Assembly (NCBI RefSeq): GCF_019799965.1
Contig: NZ_JABGCJ010000005.1
Coordinates: forward strand, 124,001-188,000
Source of the DNA: Modestobacter italicus
GTDB taxonomy: Bacteria > Actinomycetota > Actinomycetes > Mycobacteriales > Geodermatophilaceae
Length of the DNA stretch: 64,000 nt
Reading direction: 5' to 3'
Made by a program: the position numbers and the translations under genes. Positions within the stretch are counted from its first letter, which is position 1. Each line of letters begins with the position of its first letter. The notes below the pieces were generated by a model. The model did not search any database, was not told the DNA's origin, and saw nothing but the letters and a program-made list of their open reading frames with translations. Of the stretch, positions 30,859 through 38,675 are shown one piece after another.

Positions 30859-31005
30859 GCCCGCGACAGTGCCAGAACCGGGGTGACGCCAGTCACCCGG
30901 GTGTGGCGGATGCACGATGGCGCGCTCGCCGGCGGATAGGCTGCGCCGGATCAGCGTTGATCATGGGCGTGCGGCGCGGGGCCGCACGGACGAGAAGGGC
31001 GCTCG

Positions 31006-32085
31006 GTGAACCGGCGGCTGCGCACGCGGCACCTACTGCCCCTCGGGGTGCTGCTGTTCTGCAGCCTGGTCAACCTGGCCAGTGAACCCGGGCAGGTCGT
31101 CGTCGGCCTGCTGGCCATGGCACCCCTGGTGGCCGCCACGGTGCTGGGCCGGCGGGCCACCGCCGTCTACGGGCTGGTGGCCTTCACCCTTGCGGCACTG
31201 TTCGGCATCTACGGCGACCAGTACACCGAGGGAACGGTGGTGGCCCAGTCGATCCGGCTGCTGGGCGTGGCGCTGGGCGGCGTGCTGGCCCTGTTCGCCT
31301 GCACCCTGCGGCTGCGCCGGGAAGCCGCCCTCACGCGGCTCAGCGCCGAGGCAGCGATGGCCCGCGGCGCGGTGCAGGTCGCCGAGACCCTGCAGCGGAG
31401 CCTGCTGACCGACCCACCGACCGTGCCCGGCCTGGCGATCGCCGCGCGCTACCTGCCCGCCGTCCAGCACGCCCAGGTCGGCGGCGACTGGTACGACGCC
31501 TTCCCGGTCCCCGGCGGTTCGACCATGCTGGTGATCGGTGACGTCGCCGGCCACGACGTCACCGCCGCCGCGACGATGGCACAGGCCCGTGGTGTGCTGC
31601 GCGGGATCGGTACGACGGTGGCCGGATCGCCGGCGCTGGTGCTCGGTGCGCTGGACCGGGCGATGGCCCAGTTGCAGGTCGACACCCTGATCACCGCGGC
31701 GGTGGCCACCGTCCACCCCGCCGGCCCCGACAGCGGCCCCCGGCTGGACTGGTCGAACGCCGGTCACCCGCCGCCGGTGCTGATGTCCGCCGACGGCCGG
31801 GTGACGGTCCTCGACCGCGCCCCCGACCTGCTGCTGGGGGTCGCCGCCGGGGTCGAACGGGCCGAGCACCACCTGGCACTGACTCCCGGCGACACCCTGC
31901 TGCTCTACACCGACGGGCTGGTGGAGCGCCGCGGCGTGCCGCTGGACGCCGGGACCAGCTGGCTCACCCAGCGGCTGGCCGAGCTGGCCGGCCTGCCGCT
32001 GGAGGAGCTGTGCGACGAGCTGATCGCCGGGATGTCCGGCCGGCTGGACGACGACGTCGCGGTGCTCGCCGTCCGGATCTGCTGA
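31006..32085 (+). CDS. Membrane-bound SpoIIE-type serine phosphatase
   Basis: This 359-aa PP2C-family (SpoIIE/RsbU branch) phosphatase follows an N-terminal membrane domain. That domain has about four helices (residues 10-105) and a short linking helix. The catalytic part begins near 125: RSLLTDPPTVPGLAIAARYL, QVGGDWYDAF (metal Asp), LVIGDVAGHDVTAA (metal Asp), SNAGHPPPVL, LLYTDGLVERRG and RLDDDVAVLAVRI. Relatives dephosphorylate anti-anti-sigma factors. No STAS or anti-sigma gene is adjacent, so its partner lies elsewhere. GTG start at 31006. Confidence 0.9.
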   Translation: MNRRLRTRHLLPLGVLLFCSLVNLASEPGQVVVGLLAMAPLVAATVLGRRATAVYGLVAFTLAALFGIYGDQYTEGTVVAQSIRLLGVALGGVLALFACTLRLRREAALTRLSAEAAMARGAVQVAETLQRSLLTDPPTVPGLAIAARYLPAVQHAQVGGDWYDAFPVPGGSTMLVIGDVAGHDVTAAATMAQARGVLRGIGTTVAGSPALVLGALDRAMAQLQVDTLITAAVATVHPAGPDSGPRLDWSNAGHPPPVLMSADGRVTVLDRAPDLLLGVAAGVERAEHHLALTPGDTLLLYTDGLVERRGVPLDAGTSWLTQRLAELAGLPLEELCDELIAGMSGRLDDDVAVLAVRIC

Positions 32086-32089
32086 CCCC

Positions 32090-32905
32090 TCAGCGCAGCG
32101 ACGGCGGGATCAGCGCCTCCGGGACCACGGCGGTCTGCCCGCTCGCGGTCCGGGCCGCCGGCACGCCCTTGAACTTGTACGGGATCGCCCCGACGCCGGG
32201 CTGGACGACGTAGGCGGCACCCGGCTCGGCACTGCCCCACGCGGCCTCCATCGCCTGCGCCACCTCGTCGGCGGAGAGCACGGGGAAGTCGGCGGCGGCG
32301 AACTCGTCGCGCAGCGGGTCGATGATCGCCGTGTCGGCGAACCCGGGGCAGATGGCGGAGATGGTGATCCGCTCGCCCACCAGACGGGGCGCCATCGACC
32401 GGACGAAGGCGATCGCCCCGCCCTTGGCCACGCTGTAGCCGGGGTCGGTGGCCACCGGGGCGAGGCCGGCGAGGGAGGCGGTGACCACGATCGAGCCCCC
32501 GCCGGCCCGGCGCAGTGCCGGCAGGGCGGCCTCCGCGCCGTAGACCACGCCGAACAGGTCGACGTCCACGACGTGCAGGAACTCGTCGACGTCCAGGGCG
32601 TCGCGGCTCTTTCCGGCGATGCCGGCGTTGAGGAAGGTGGCGTCCAGCCGGCCGTGCTCGGCCTCGACCTGGGCGACCACGGCCGCGTTGGCGGCGCGGT
32701 CGGTCACGTCGAGCGGCACGAAGTGCGCACCGAGGTCGGCGGCGGTCTGCCGGGCGCGCTCGCCGTCCAGGTCGGCCAGGACGACGGTCACCTCCCGGGC
32801 GCGGAGCCGGGCGGCCAGCGCGCGGCCGAAGCCGCCGGTGCCCCCGGTGATCAGGGCGACGTCGCCGGGGCGGGGGGATCCGGGAGCAGCAGTGGTCTCG
32901 GTCAC
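32090..32905 (-). CDS. SDR-family oxidoreductase
   Basis: This 271-aa classical short-chain dehydrogenase has nucleotide motif ITGGTGGFGRALA near residue 20 and the NAGIAGK motif near 90. The Ser is in VVTASLAGLAP, followed by catalytic YSVAKGGAI. The C-terminal PGVGAIPYKFKGVPA is unusual but conserved in a subset. The substrate is unknown. It ends four bases after the SpoIIE stop (convergent) and starts 13 bp downstream of the M20 peptidase gene, so the two minus-strand genes are probably co-transcribed. Confidence 0.88.
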   Translation of the reverse strand: MTETTAAPGSPRPGDVALITGGTGGFGRALAARLRAREVTVVLADLDGERARQTAADLGAHFVPLDVTDRAANAAVVAQVEAEHGRLDATFLNAGIAGKSRDALDVDEFLHVVDVDLFGVVYGAEAALPALRRAGGGSIVVTASLAGLAPVATDPGYSVAKGGAIAFVRSMAPRLVGERITISAICPGFADTAIIDPLRDEFAAADFPVLSADEVAQAMEAAWGSAEPGAAYVVQPGVGAIPYKFKGVPAARTASGQTAVVPEALIPPSLR

Positions 32906-32917
32906 CCGCTGATCACA

Positions 32918-34246
32918 TCACGCCTGCCGGAGGAACCGGTCGAGCACCCGGATGCCGAACTGCATCGAGTCGACCGAGATGCGCTCGTCGATGCCGTGGA
33001 AGAGCGAGGCGAAGTCCAGCTCGGCGGGGAGCTTGAGCGGGGAGAACCCGAAGCAGCGCATGCCCAGGGTCTCGAAGCTCTTGGCGTCGGTGCCGCCGCT
33101 CATGGTGAACGGGACGGCGCGGGCGCCCGGGTCCTCGGCGGTGAGCGCCTGCACCATCAGGTCGACCGACGGGCCGTCGAAGGTGGTCTCCACGGCCTGG
33201 TCGTAGGTGATCCACTCGCGGGTGACGCCCTCGCCGATCAGCTCGTCCAACTGCTTCTCGAACTCCGCCTCCTGCCCGTACAGGAAGCGGCCGTCGATGG
33301 TGGCGCTGGCGGTGCCGGGGATGACGTTGGTCTTGTACCCGGCGTCGAGCATCGTGGGGTTGGCGGTGTTGCGCAGCGCGGCACCGATCATCCGGCTGAT
33401 GCTGCCCAGCCGGGCCAGCGCCACCTCGGGCTCGTTCGGGTCGATCTCGATGCTGTAGGCGTCGCTGACCGCGTCGAGGAACTCCCGCATCGGCGGGGTG
33501 AGCACGGTGGGCAGCCGGCTCGAGCCGATCCGCGCGACCGCGGCGGCCAGCCGGGTGACGGCGTTGTCGTCGTGCACGAAGGAGCCGTGCCCGGGCCGCC
33601 CGCCGGCGGTCAGCCGCATCCAGGCCAGGCCCTTCTCCGCGGTCTGCACCAGGTAGAGGCGCAGGTCGTCGCGGACGGTGATGCTGAACCCGCCGACCTC
33701 GCTGATCGCCTCGGTGCAGCCCTCGAACAGGTCGGCGTGGTGGTCGACCATGAAATGGGCGCCCTTCCGGCCGCCGGCCTCCTCGTCGGCGACGAAGGCC
33801 AGCACGATGTCGCGGTCGGGCTTCACGCCGGTGCGGGCCCAGTCACGCACCAGCGCGAGGGTCATGGCGTCCATGTCCTTCATGTCGACCGCGCCGCGGC
33901 CCCACACGTAGCCGTCGCGCTGCTCCCCGCTGAACGGGTGGACGCTCCACTCGGCCGGGTCGGCCGGGACGACGTCCAGGTGGCCGTGCACCAGCAGGGC
34001 GGGGCGGTCGCGGTTCGTGCCCTCGATCCGGGCGACCAGGTTGGCCCGGCCGGGCTCGGACTCGTGGACGACCGAGCTGATGCCCACCTCGTCGAGCTTG
34101 GCGGCGACCCACTCGGCGGCCTGCCGCTCCCCCGCGCTGGTCGCCGAGTCCCCGGTGTTGGTGGTGTCGATCCGGATCAGCTCGGAGAGCAGGTCGGCGA
34201 CCTCGGACTGGGCGCCGGCCAGGGGCGTGGGCGTGGGCTGCGACAT
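32918..34246 (-). CDS. M20-family metallopeptidase/deacylase
   Basis: This 442-aa di-zinc hydrolase is of the ArgE/DapE/carboxypeptidase-S type. Metal and catalytic residues sit in HGHLDVVPADPAEW near 85, WGRGAVDMKDMDA near 112 and FVADEEAGGRKG near 145. The dimerisation domain includes GRPGHGSFVHDDNAV and NVIPGTASATIDGRF. A final zinc His is expected in the FHGIDERI region. The ATG at 34246 is chosen because the 28 upstream codons lack similarity. Relatives cleave N-acyl amino acids or peptides; the sequence does not decide which. Confidence 0.9.
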   Translation of the reverse strand: MSQPTPTPLAGAQSEVADLLSELIRIDTTNTGDSATSAGERQAAEWVAAKLDEVGISSVVHESEPGRANLVARIEGTNRDRPALLVHGHLDVVPADPAEWSVHPFSGEQRDGYVWGRGAVDMKDMDAMTLALVRDWARTGVKPDRDIVLAFVADEEAGGRKGAHFMVDHHADLFEGCTEAISEVGGFSITVRDDLRLYLVQTAEKGLAWMRLTAGGRPGHGSFVHDDNAVTRLAAAVARIGSSRLPTVLTPPMREFLDAVSDAYSIEIDPNEPEVALARLGSISRMIGAALRNTANPTMLDAGYKTNVIPGTASATIDGRFLYGQEAEFEKQLDELIGEGVTREWITYDQAVETTFDGPSVDLMVQALTAEDPGARAVPFTMSGGTDAKSFETLGMRCFGFSPLKLPAELDFASLFHGIDERISVDSMQFGIRVLDRFLRQA

Positions 34247-34296
34247 GCCGTCGATCGTGCCACCGGCCCCCGTCCCGGGCCTGGGGTGGCCTCGGT

Positions 34297-34328
34297 TATG
34301 CTCGTCGAGGCGCTCCGCGGAGCGCCTC
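34297..34328 (+). promoter_or_regulatory. tRNA-Leu promoter -10 and leader palindrome
   Basis: TATGCT at 34297-34302 is a fair -10 element 31 bp before the tRNA. A perfect 22-bp palindrome, 34307-34328, follows and ends four bases before the mature 5' end. It would form a hairpin in the precursor leader. No clear -35 was seen. Confidence 0.5.
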
Positions 34329-34332
34329 ACCT

Positions 34333-34420
34333 GTCCGGGTGGCGGAATGGCAGACGCGCTAGCTTGAGGTGCTAGTGCCCTTTATCGGGCGTGGGGGTTC
34401 AAGTCCCCCCTCGGACACCA
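34333..34420 (+). tRNA. tRNA-Leu (anticodon GAG)
   Basis: The 88-nt gene folds as a class-II tRNA. The acceptor is GTCCGGG/CTCGGAC with discriminator A and genomically encoded CCA. The anticodon stem is CTAGC/GCTAG around loop TTGAGGT (anticodon GAG, reading CTC/CTT), the long variable arm is TGCCCTTTATCGGGCGT, and the T-arm is GGGGG-TTCAAGT-CCCCC. Its 3' end is duplicated at 36,266 and 36,936, so it has served as an integration site. Confidence 0.97.
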
Positions 34421-34450
34421 GAACACTGGCTCAGGCCAGTGCCGAACGTA
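34407..34450 (+). repeat. attL-like copy: tRNA-Leu 3' end plus downstream hairpin (copy 1)
   Basis: The tRNA 3' end CCCCTCGGACAC and the following hairpin (CACTGGC/GCCAGTG) and bases to 34450 recur imperfectly at 36936-36978, matching about 25 of 30 positions after an exact 12-bp core. The core also recurs at 36266. This is the intact chromosomal copy carrying the functional tRNA. Confidence 0.8.
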
Positions 34451-34477
34451 CAGGGCGCCCACGTCGTGGGCGCCCTG
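34451..34477 (+). terminator. tRNA-Leu terminator hairpin
   Basis: Perfect 12-bp arms (34451-34462, 34466-34477) with a 3-nt GTC loop begin 30 bp after the tRNA. They should end the tRNA transcript. Confidence 0.7.
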
Positions 34478-34523
34478 TCGTCGTTCATGGGTCGTCCCGC
34501 CGGACCTGCCTGGCGTCGGACGC

Positions 34524-35021
34524 CTACCGCTCGGGGAACGGCCTGTTGTCCTCGTCCCACGCCTGTGCGGCGGCGAGCAACTCCTCGCGCCCGACCCGGA
34601 GCGGCACGCTGTAGCCGTAGAAGTCGTAGGGCGCCTCCTCCCCCGCGCCAGGTCGATCCGCCACTGATTCGAGGGAGAGGTGGACACGCACGACGAGGGA
34701 GTCGCCCTCTCGGGCGCCGACGCTGAACCCGAGGTCGGGCTCCGTGAAGGTGAGCAGCTCCTCCGAGTCCTCGGTGGGCGCTTCGATCACCGGGACGCGT
34801 CCGTCTGCAGCCGCCCGGAGCCAGTCCCCGATCTCCCGCGCCTCCCACGTGGTGAGGCATGGGTCGTCGAACTTCCAGGACTCCCCCGCCTCCGTCCGCA
34901 CCCGCCCGTGGATCTCCAGCCAGTTCGCGTCCCAGTCGCCCGGCTCACTCGGTGCAGCTGTGTACTGGTAGCGGGTCGGTCGGAGCTCGACGCTTGCGCC
35001 GTCGGAAGAGGTCAGCAGCAC
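34524..35021 (-). CDS. WapI-family immunity protein
   Basis: This 165-aa protein resembles the WapI immunity family that protects against WapA/contact-dependent toxins. It has RYQYTAAPSEPGDWDANWLEI, DDPCLTTWEAREIGDWLRA and LLTFTEPDLGFSV. These three blocks, in this spacing, are the family pattern. The start is GTG 35021. No toxin gene lies nearby, so it is an orphan. It is the first gene of the tRNA-Leu island, oriented toward the tRNA. Such orphans may protect against toxins from neighbouring cells. Confidence 0.75.
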   Translation of the reverse strand: MLLTSSDGASVELRPTRYQYTAAPSEPGDWDANWLEIHGRVRTEAGESWKFDDPCLTTWEAREIGDWLRAAADGRVPVIEAPTEDSEELLTFTEPDLGFSVGAREGDSLVVRVHLSLESVADRPGAGEEAPYDFYGYSVPLRVGREELLAAAQAWDEDNRPFPER

Positions 35022-35144
35022 GGCGGGAGCATCTCAGGACGCGCCAGCATCGGTCGTTCACCGACTACGGACCACGGGACTTGACCCCTGATCGTGGACA
35101 CGCTGAACCCAGGCCGGGCCTGGAGGAAGCGAGAAGATCAGACG

Positions 35145-35314
35145 GTGGCGAGGAAGACGTACTCCGAGGGGTTCCGCCGCGACGCGGTCGAGTGGCACCG
35201 CTCAACGCTGGGGGCGACGGAGCTCGGGATCGCCGGGTACCTGGGGATCATGGACGCGACGCTGTCGGGATGGCTGGAGGACGCTGGGGTGCCGCTGCAC
35301 TCGCGGCCGGCCGG
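35145..35314 (+). pseudogene. IS3-family transposase OrfA remnant
   Basis: Starting VARKTYSEGFRRDAVEWHRS, the frame reads as the N-terminal HTH of an IS3/IS911-type OrfA (LGIAGYLGIMDATLSGWLED) for about 55 residues. Similarity then stops after GVPLHSR, and the frame runs into unrelated sequence to 35417. OrfB and the right end are missing. The bases TGACCCCTGATCGTGGACAC (about 35082-35101) could be the left inverted repeat. It documents past transposition into the island. Confidence 0.7.
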
Positions 35315-35374
35315 TCGGACCGGTCCAGCACCGGGCGGTCGACTGGGACGGGCAAGCGGGGTGAGCCCCTTGGC

Positions 35375-35938
35375 CTACGTGGCTGCGGGCGGCGTCGGTC
35401 CGCCTATGACGCGGTAGGTGGTCTGGACCATCCCGCCGTCGAGAACCGCAGTGCGGACATGCTCGAGGTGCACGTCTCCGCCGAGCGGCCCGAACAGTGA
35501 GGGCCCGTCGCCGATGAGCACGGGCACATGGGAGAGCGTGAGCTCGTCGACAAGTCCGGAGGCGAGGAACCAACGGATGGTCTCGCCACCGTCGACGTAG
35601 ACGCGCCGGTGGCCGTCCCGCTGCAGCGCGTCGATGGCCGCCTCGGCGGAGCGGTGCACCGTGATCCGGGGATCTCCCTCTGCTGCGAGGGTCGTGCTGA
35701 TCACATGCATCGGCCGACCGAGGTAGGGCCAGTGCTCGTCGGGAGCGATGGCCTCGTAGGTCCGCCGGCCCATCACCACCGCGTCAACTGACTTCACGAA
35801 GGGCGTGAAGCCCGCGTCGCCGGCGGCCGCGCCGCGGCTGGTCAGCCACTCGAGGTCGCCATCGGGCCGCGCGATGCGGCCGTCGACGCTCAGCCCGAGG
35901 AAGACGGTGGCACGGAGGGACTGCTGCGATGCGGCCAC
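35375..35938 (-). CDS. Dihydrofolate reductase/RibD-C-fold reductase
   Basis: This 187-aa protein starts at the GTG at 35938 (GAGAGGA upstream). Typical elements are ATVFLGLSVDGRIARPDG near the start, DAVVMGRRTYEAI near 52, VYVDGGETIRWFL near 113 and LIGDGPSLFG near 140. These are the NADPH-binding and active-site regions of YyaP/YwjB-like reductases of the RibD C-terminal fold. It is a reductase of unknown substrate, not a bona fide folate DHFR. Intact, it belongs to the island segment between att copies 1 and 2. Confidence 0.85.
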   Translation of the reverse strand: MAASQQSLRATVFLGLSVDGRIARPDGDLEWLTSRGAAAGDAGFTPFVKSVDAVVMGRRTYEAIAPDEHWPYLGRPMHVISTTLAAEGDPRITVHRSAEAAIDALQRDGHRRVYVDGGETIRWFLASGLVDELTLSHVPVLIGDGPSLFGPLGGDVHLEHVRTAVLDGGMVQTTYRVIGGPTPPAAT

Positions 35939-36313
35939 GGAACCGATCCTCTCAGCACCCAACGACAGACCTCGAGCCGCAGCCAACAGCCGCCGCTCCA
36001 GCTGCGCGTGCGAATCGCGGTCCCGGTGCCCGATCGGCCAGTGGCACCTCGAGCTCAGCTCCGCCGCTCGTCAGGGTGAGCGGTAGCCGCCGGCGATCGC
36101 CTCGCTACCCAGGGGCTCTCACGCCGGGCGGTGATCGTTGGCTCCAGACGTCGGAAGGGTGCCCCTGAGCTGGGAAGATGTGGCTTGTCCAGGGGCACGA
36201 CGTCGCAGGAACCAGGCACACACCTCCCGGACCACCTCCAGGCGTGTGCGGAAGTACCGTGTCGCCCCTCGGACACCGAGTTGAACCCCCCGTGGGTCGA
36301 AGACGCGTCCGTG
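35939..36313. other. Non-coding island junction with att copy 2
   Basis: These 375 bp separate the DHFR-fold and DUF1428 genes. They contain the second tRNA 3'-end copy (36245-36278). Nothing else is convincing; short open frames here lack codon bias and ribosome sites. Confidence 0.5.
36245..36278 (+). repeat. att-like copy 2 (middle of island)
   Basis: The bases CCCCTCGGACACC of the tRNA-Leu 3' end are preceded by TGTGCGGAAGTACCGTGTCG. That upstream sequence is shared with copy 3 (28 of 32 bases over the full element) but not with the tRNA itself. It is therefore a crossover product, not a tRNA gene. Confidence 0.75.
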
Positions 36314-36718
36314 TCAGCGCCGGAGGCTCATGGCGATCTCGAAACTCGAAGCGATGACGCGGCTGCCGTCGAAGACAGGGTCCTCTTCCAGTGTGGCGAG
36401 CACACGGGGGTCGCTGGTTGCGGCCGCGGCGCCCCGGTCGCGCGCCTCGCGCGAAGGCCACTCTGTGAGCGTCACGACGATCGCTTCGGACGCAGCCGCA
36501 CCGATGACGTCCGCGAAGTCAGGCAACTCGCCCTCGCCGTACACCAAGCCGTCGGCATGAAAATCCTCCTGACCACCTGCATCCGCCACCTGCCAGTAGT
36601 CGGTGATCCGGACCGCTCCGTGATCGCGGTAGACCTCAGCCATCCGCCGAGAGAAGGCGATGTAGTCGTCCTTGCGGCCGACAGGCACCGGAACGATGGT
36701 GATGTCGGTGATGGTCAT
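36314..36718 (-). CDS. DUF1428-family protein
   Basis: This 134-aa dimeric alpha-beta-barrel-type protein matches DUF1428. It begins ITIVPVPVGRKDDYIAFSRR, followed by VYRDHGAVRITDYWQVADAG, and IVVTLTEWPSREARDRG in the middle. Family members resemble stress-responsive or monooxygenase-like ferredoxin folds, but no activity is known. It is the only gene of the island segment between att copies 2 and 3, with no partner. Confidence 0.85.
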   Translation of the reverse strand: MTITDITIVPVPVGRKDDYIAFSRRMAEVYRDHGAVRITDYWQVADAGGQEDFHADGLVYGEGELPDFADVIGAAASEAIVVTLTEWPSREARDRGAAAATSDPRVLATLEEDPVFDGSRVIASSFEIAMSLRR

Positions 36719-36916
36719 TCGTCCGTACTAGCGCCGAACGACACGCCGGCGCAAGCGCTGCTCGCTCCGATCGAACGACCGCTCCGGCTCGTCGCCCTGC
36801 CAACGACTCGGCCATGCCGCGACCCCCGGCACCCCAGACGCGGACCAGGACGGCGGAACTCTCGCGGTGCACGCGACACCGCGAACGGCGACCTGGCTCG
36901 ACCCGGGATCACTCGT
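36719..36916. other. Non-coding right end of the island
   Basis: This stretch lies between the DUF1428 start and att copy 3 and presumably holds the DUF1428 promoter. No gene is supported. Confidence 0.4.
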
Positions 36917-36982
36917 GTGCGCATGTACCGCGTCGCCCCTCGGACACAAGACCACTGACTCACGCCAGTGCCGAATGCGCAG
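36917..36982 (+). repeat. attR-like copy 3 with degenerate tRNA terminator hairpin
   Basis: The copy begins TGTGCGCATGTACCGCGTCG (as copy 2) and continues CCCCTCGGACAC from 36936. It then follows copy 1 through the downstream hairpin (CACTGAC/GCCAGTG, one mismatch) and CCGAATGCG. Having both the element-side left flank and the chromosome-side right flank, it is the right boundary of the island. Confidence 0.8.
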
Positions 36983-37035
36983 GTCCCGCTGACCACGGCG
37001 GTGCGCGGGCCTGACGGGAGGTCCTAAGGTCGCGT

Positions 37036-38325
37036 GTGGACTTCGCCGACCTGAGCCGGCCGTTCGTCATCGCCCACCGCGGCGGGTCCCTGCAGGTGCC
37101 CGAGCACACGATGGAGGGCTACCGGTTCGCGGTGGGCCAGGGTCTGGCAGTCATCGAGCAGGACGTGTCGACGCTCGCCGACGGAGGTCTCGGCGTCATG
37201 CACGACGGCACCGTGGACCGCATGACCACCTCGACCGGCAACGTCGCCGATCACACGTCGGCGTGCTGGAAGCGACTCGACATCGACGCCTCGGCCACCC
37301 TCGGCGGAGGCTGGCCCGACGGGCTGCGCCCTCCGCTGTTCGAGGAGGTGCTCACCGAGTTCGGCAACCGCGTCCTCCTCTGCGCCGAGGCCAAGAGCGG
37401 CGACGCGATGGGCCCGATGATCGACGCGCTCGAGCGCCACGGGGTCAGCCCGGCGTCCGTGCTGCTCCAGTCCTTCGCCCTCGCCGACTGCCGACTGGCC
37501 CGCTCGCGGGGGTGGGACGTCATCTGGCTCGGCAGCACCGACGTCGCCCGCGCCTCCGCCGAGGACATCGGCTGGATCGGCCCGCCGGCGAGCCGCGTCA
37601 CCTCCTCGCTCTGCACGGCGGCACATGCGGCGGGGATCGAGGTGGCCTGCTACACGGTGAACCGCCGGCACCAGCGGGATGCCGTCATCACCCATGGCGT
37701 GGACGCGATCTTCTCCGATGACCCCCTCTACGTCACGGGGGACGCGGGCCGCCGCACCTCGGACCTGTTCGCCCGTCAGGTCTGGCAGCCCGGGATGCTG
37801 CCGGACACCAGCCGCGGCCGGTTCCACCCGGACGACTCGTCCTGGGGCCTCGACGTCTCCGACACCGTCCACTCCACGCTCTTGGGCTTCCTCGCACCGC
37901 CGGACCCCCAGACCTTCACGCTGCAGCTCGACGTCCGGCTGGACCAGCTGTGGGGCGACGGCTGCACGAGCGGTGGGTTCGTGTTCCTGAGCACCGACGA
38001 CCACCCGTACCGACCGTCGTCCGGGGCGTCGCCCGGCGCCGACGGCTACCTCTTCCTGCTGCGGGGAGACGGCAACCTGGACGTCCGTCGGGTCGATGAG
38101 GGTGTACCCACCACGCTGGCGTCCTCGACGGGGGGAACAGCGCCGAGGCCGGGCACCTACGTCCGGTTGCGGATCATCGTCACCGCATCGGGACTCTCCT
38201 TCGCCCGCACCGACACCCGCACCGGGACCCTGACCGTGGCGGACGCCACCCACCGATCCGTGCCCACCGTCCACCTCGGCAGCGCGTCCGCCGGCGTCCG
38301 CTTCAAGAACGTGGTGTTCACATGA
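37036..38325 (+). CDS. Glycerophosphodiester phosphodiesterase-like protein with C-terminal beta-sandwich
   Basis: The first 240 residues form a GDPD TIM barrel: VIAHRGGSLQVPEHTMEG with the catalytic His, IEQDVSTLADGGLGVMHDGT with metal ligands and second His, LCAEAKSG with the metal Glu, and ACYTVNRRHQ. The final 150 residues (DTVHSTLLGFLAPPDPQTF to RFKNVVFT) look like a concanavalin/LamG-type carbohydrate-binding beta-sandwich. No signal peptide is visible, which is odd for that combination. It probably hydrolyses a glycerophosphodiester or lipid headgroup. The GTG start lies 54 bp beyond the island end. Its stop overlaps the next small gene by ATGA. Confidence 0.85.
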   Translation: MDFADLSRPFVIAHRGGSLQVPEHTMEGYRFAVGQGLAVIEQDVSTLADGGLGVMHDGTVDRMTTSTGNVADHTSACWKRLDIDASATLGGGWPDGLRPPLFEEVLTEFGNRVLLCAEAKSGDAMGPMIDALERHGVSPASVLLQSFALADCRLARSRGWDVIWLGSTDVARASAEDIGWIGPPASRVTSSLCTAAHAAGIEVACYTVNRRHQRDAVITHGVDAIFSDDPLYVTGDAGRRTSDLFARQVWQPGMLPDTSRGRFHPDDSSWGLDVSDTVHSTLLGFLAPPDPQTFTLQLDVRLDQLWGDGCTSGGFVFLSTDDHPYRPSSGASPGADGYLFLLRGDGNLDVRRVDEGVPTTLASSTGGTAPRPGTYVRLRIIVTASGLSFARTDTRTGTLTVADATHRSVPTVHLGSASAGVRFKNVVFT

Positions 38326-38495
38326 CCGACCCGTACGAACGCCCGGGCCACGGCCCCGCCGACCCCGACGGCTACCTCATCGAACTGGCCCCGGATGGCT
38401 ACCGGTGGACCTGCCGCGCTGATGGCCGCACCGGAGGGCCGTTCACCAGTCGCTTGGAAGCCGTCGTCTCTGCTGAGGCGGACCGCACCGCCTGA
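38322..38495 (+). CDS. 57-aa hypothetical protein coupled to the GDPD-like gene
   Basis: The ATG overlaps the previous stop. It encodes MTDPYERPGHGPADPDGY, LIELAPDGYRWTCRADG and a C-terminal SRLEAVVSAEADRTA. Codon third positions are mostly G/C. The DGYRWTCRADGRTGGPF centre looks like a small folded beta-hairpin with one Cys. I do not recognise a family. Tight coupling implies co-expression with the phosphodiesterase-like protein. Confidence 0.6.
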   Translation: MTDPYERPGHGPADPDGYLIELAPDGYRWTCRADGRTGGPFTSRLEAVVSAEADRTA

Positions 38496-38675
38496 CGAGT
38501 CGGGGAGGCTGGTGCCGCGCACGAGGCTGGCGGACCCGCGTCACAGGAGGCCTGCCCGTGTACCGCTGGTGCTCCACCCGTGATGACACCGCAGCGGGGC
38601 CGAGATGACATGGCCATGCGCAAGCCGTGACATCAGGCACTGAGCAGGAACCCGCTGGCCCGGTCGGATGGGTGC

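Noticed and set aside
36245-36982. Additional tRNA genes at the repeats
   Set aside because: Only the 3' acceptor end is present; no anticodon or D arm precedes it.
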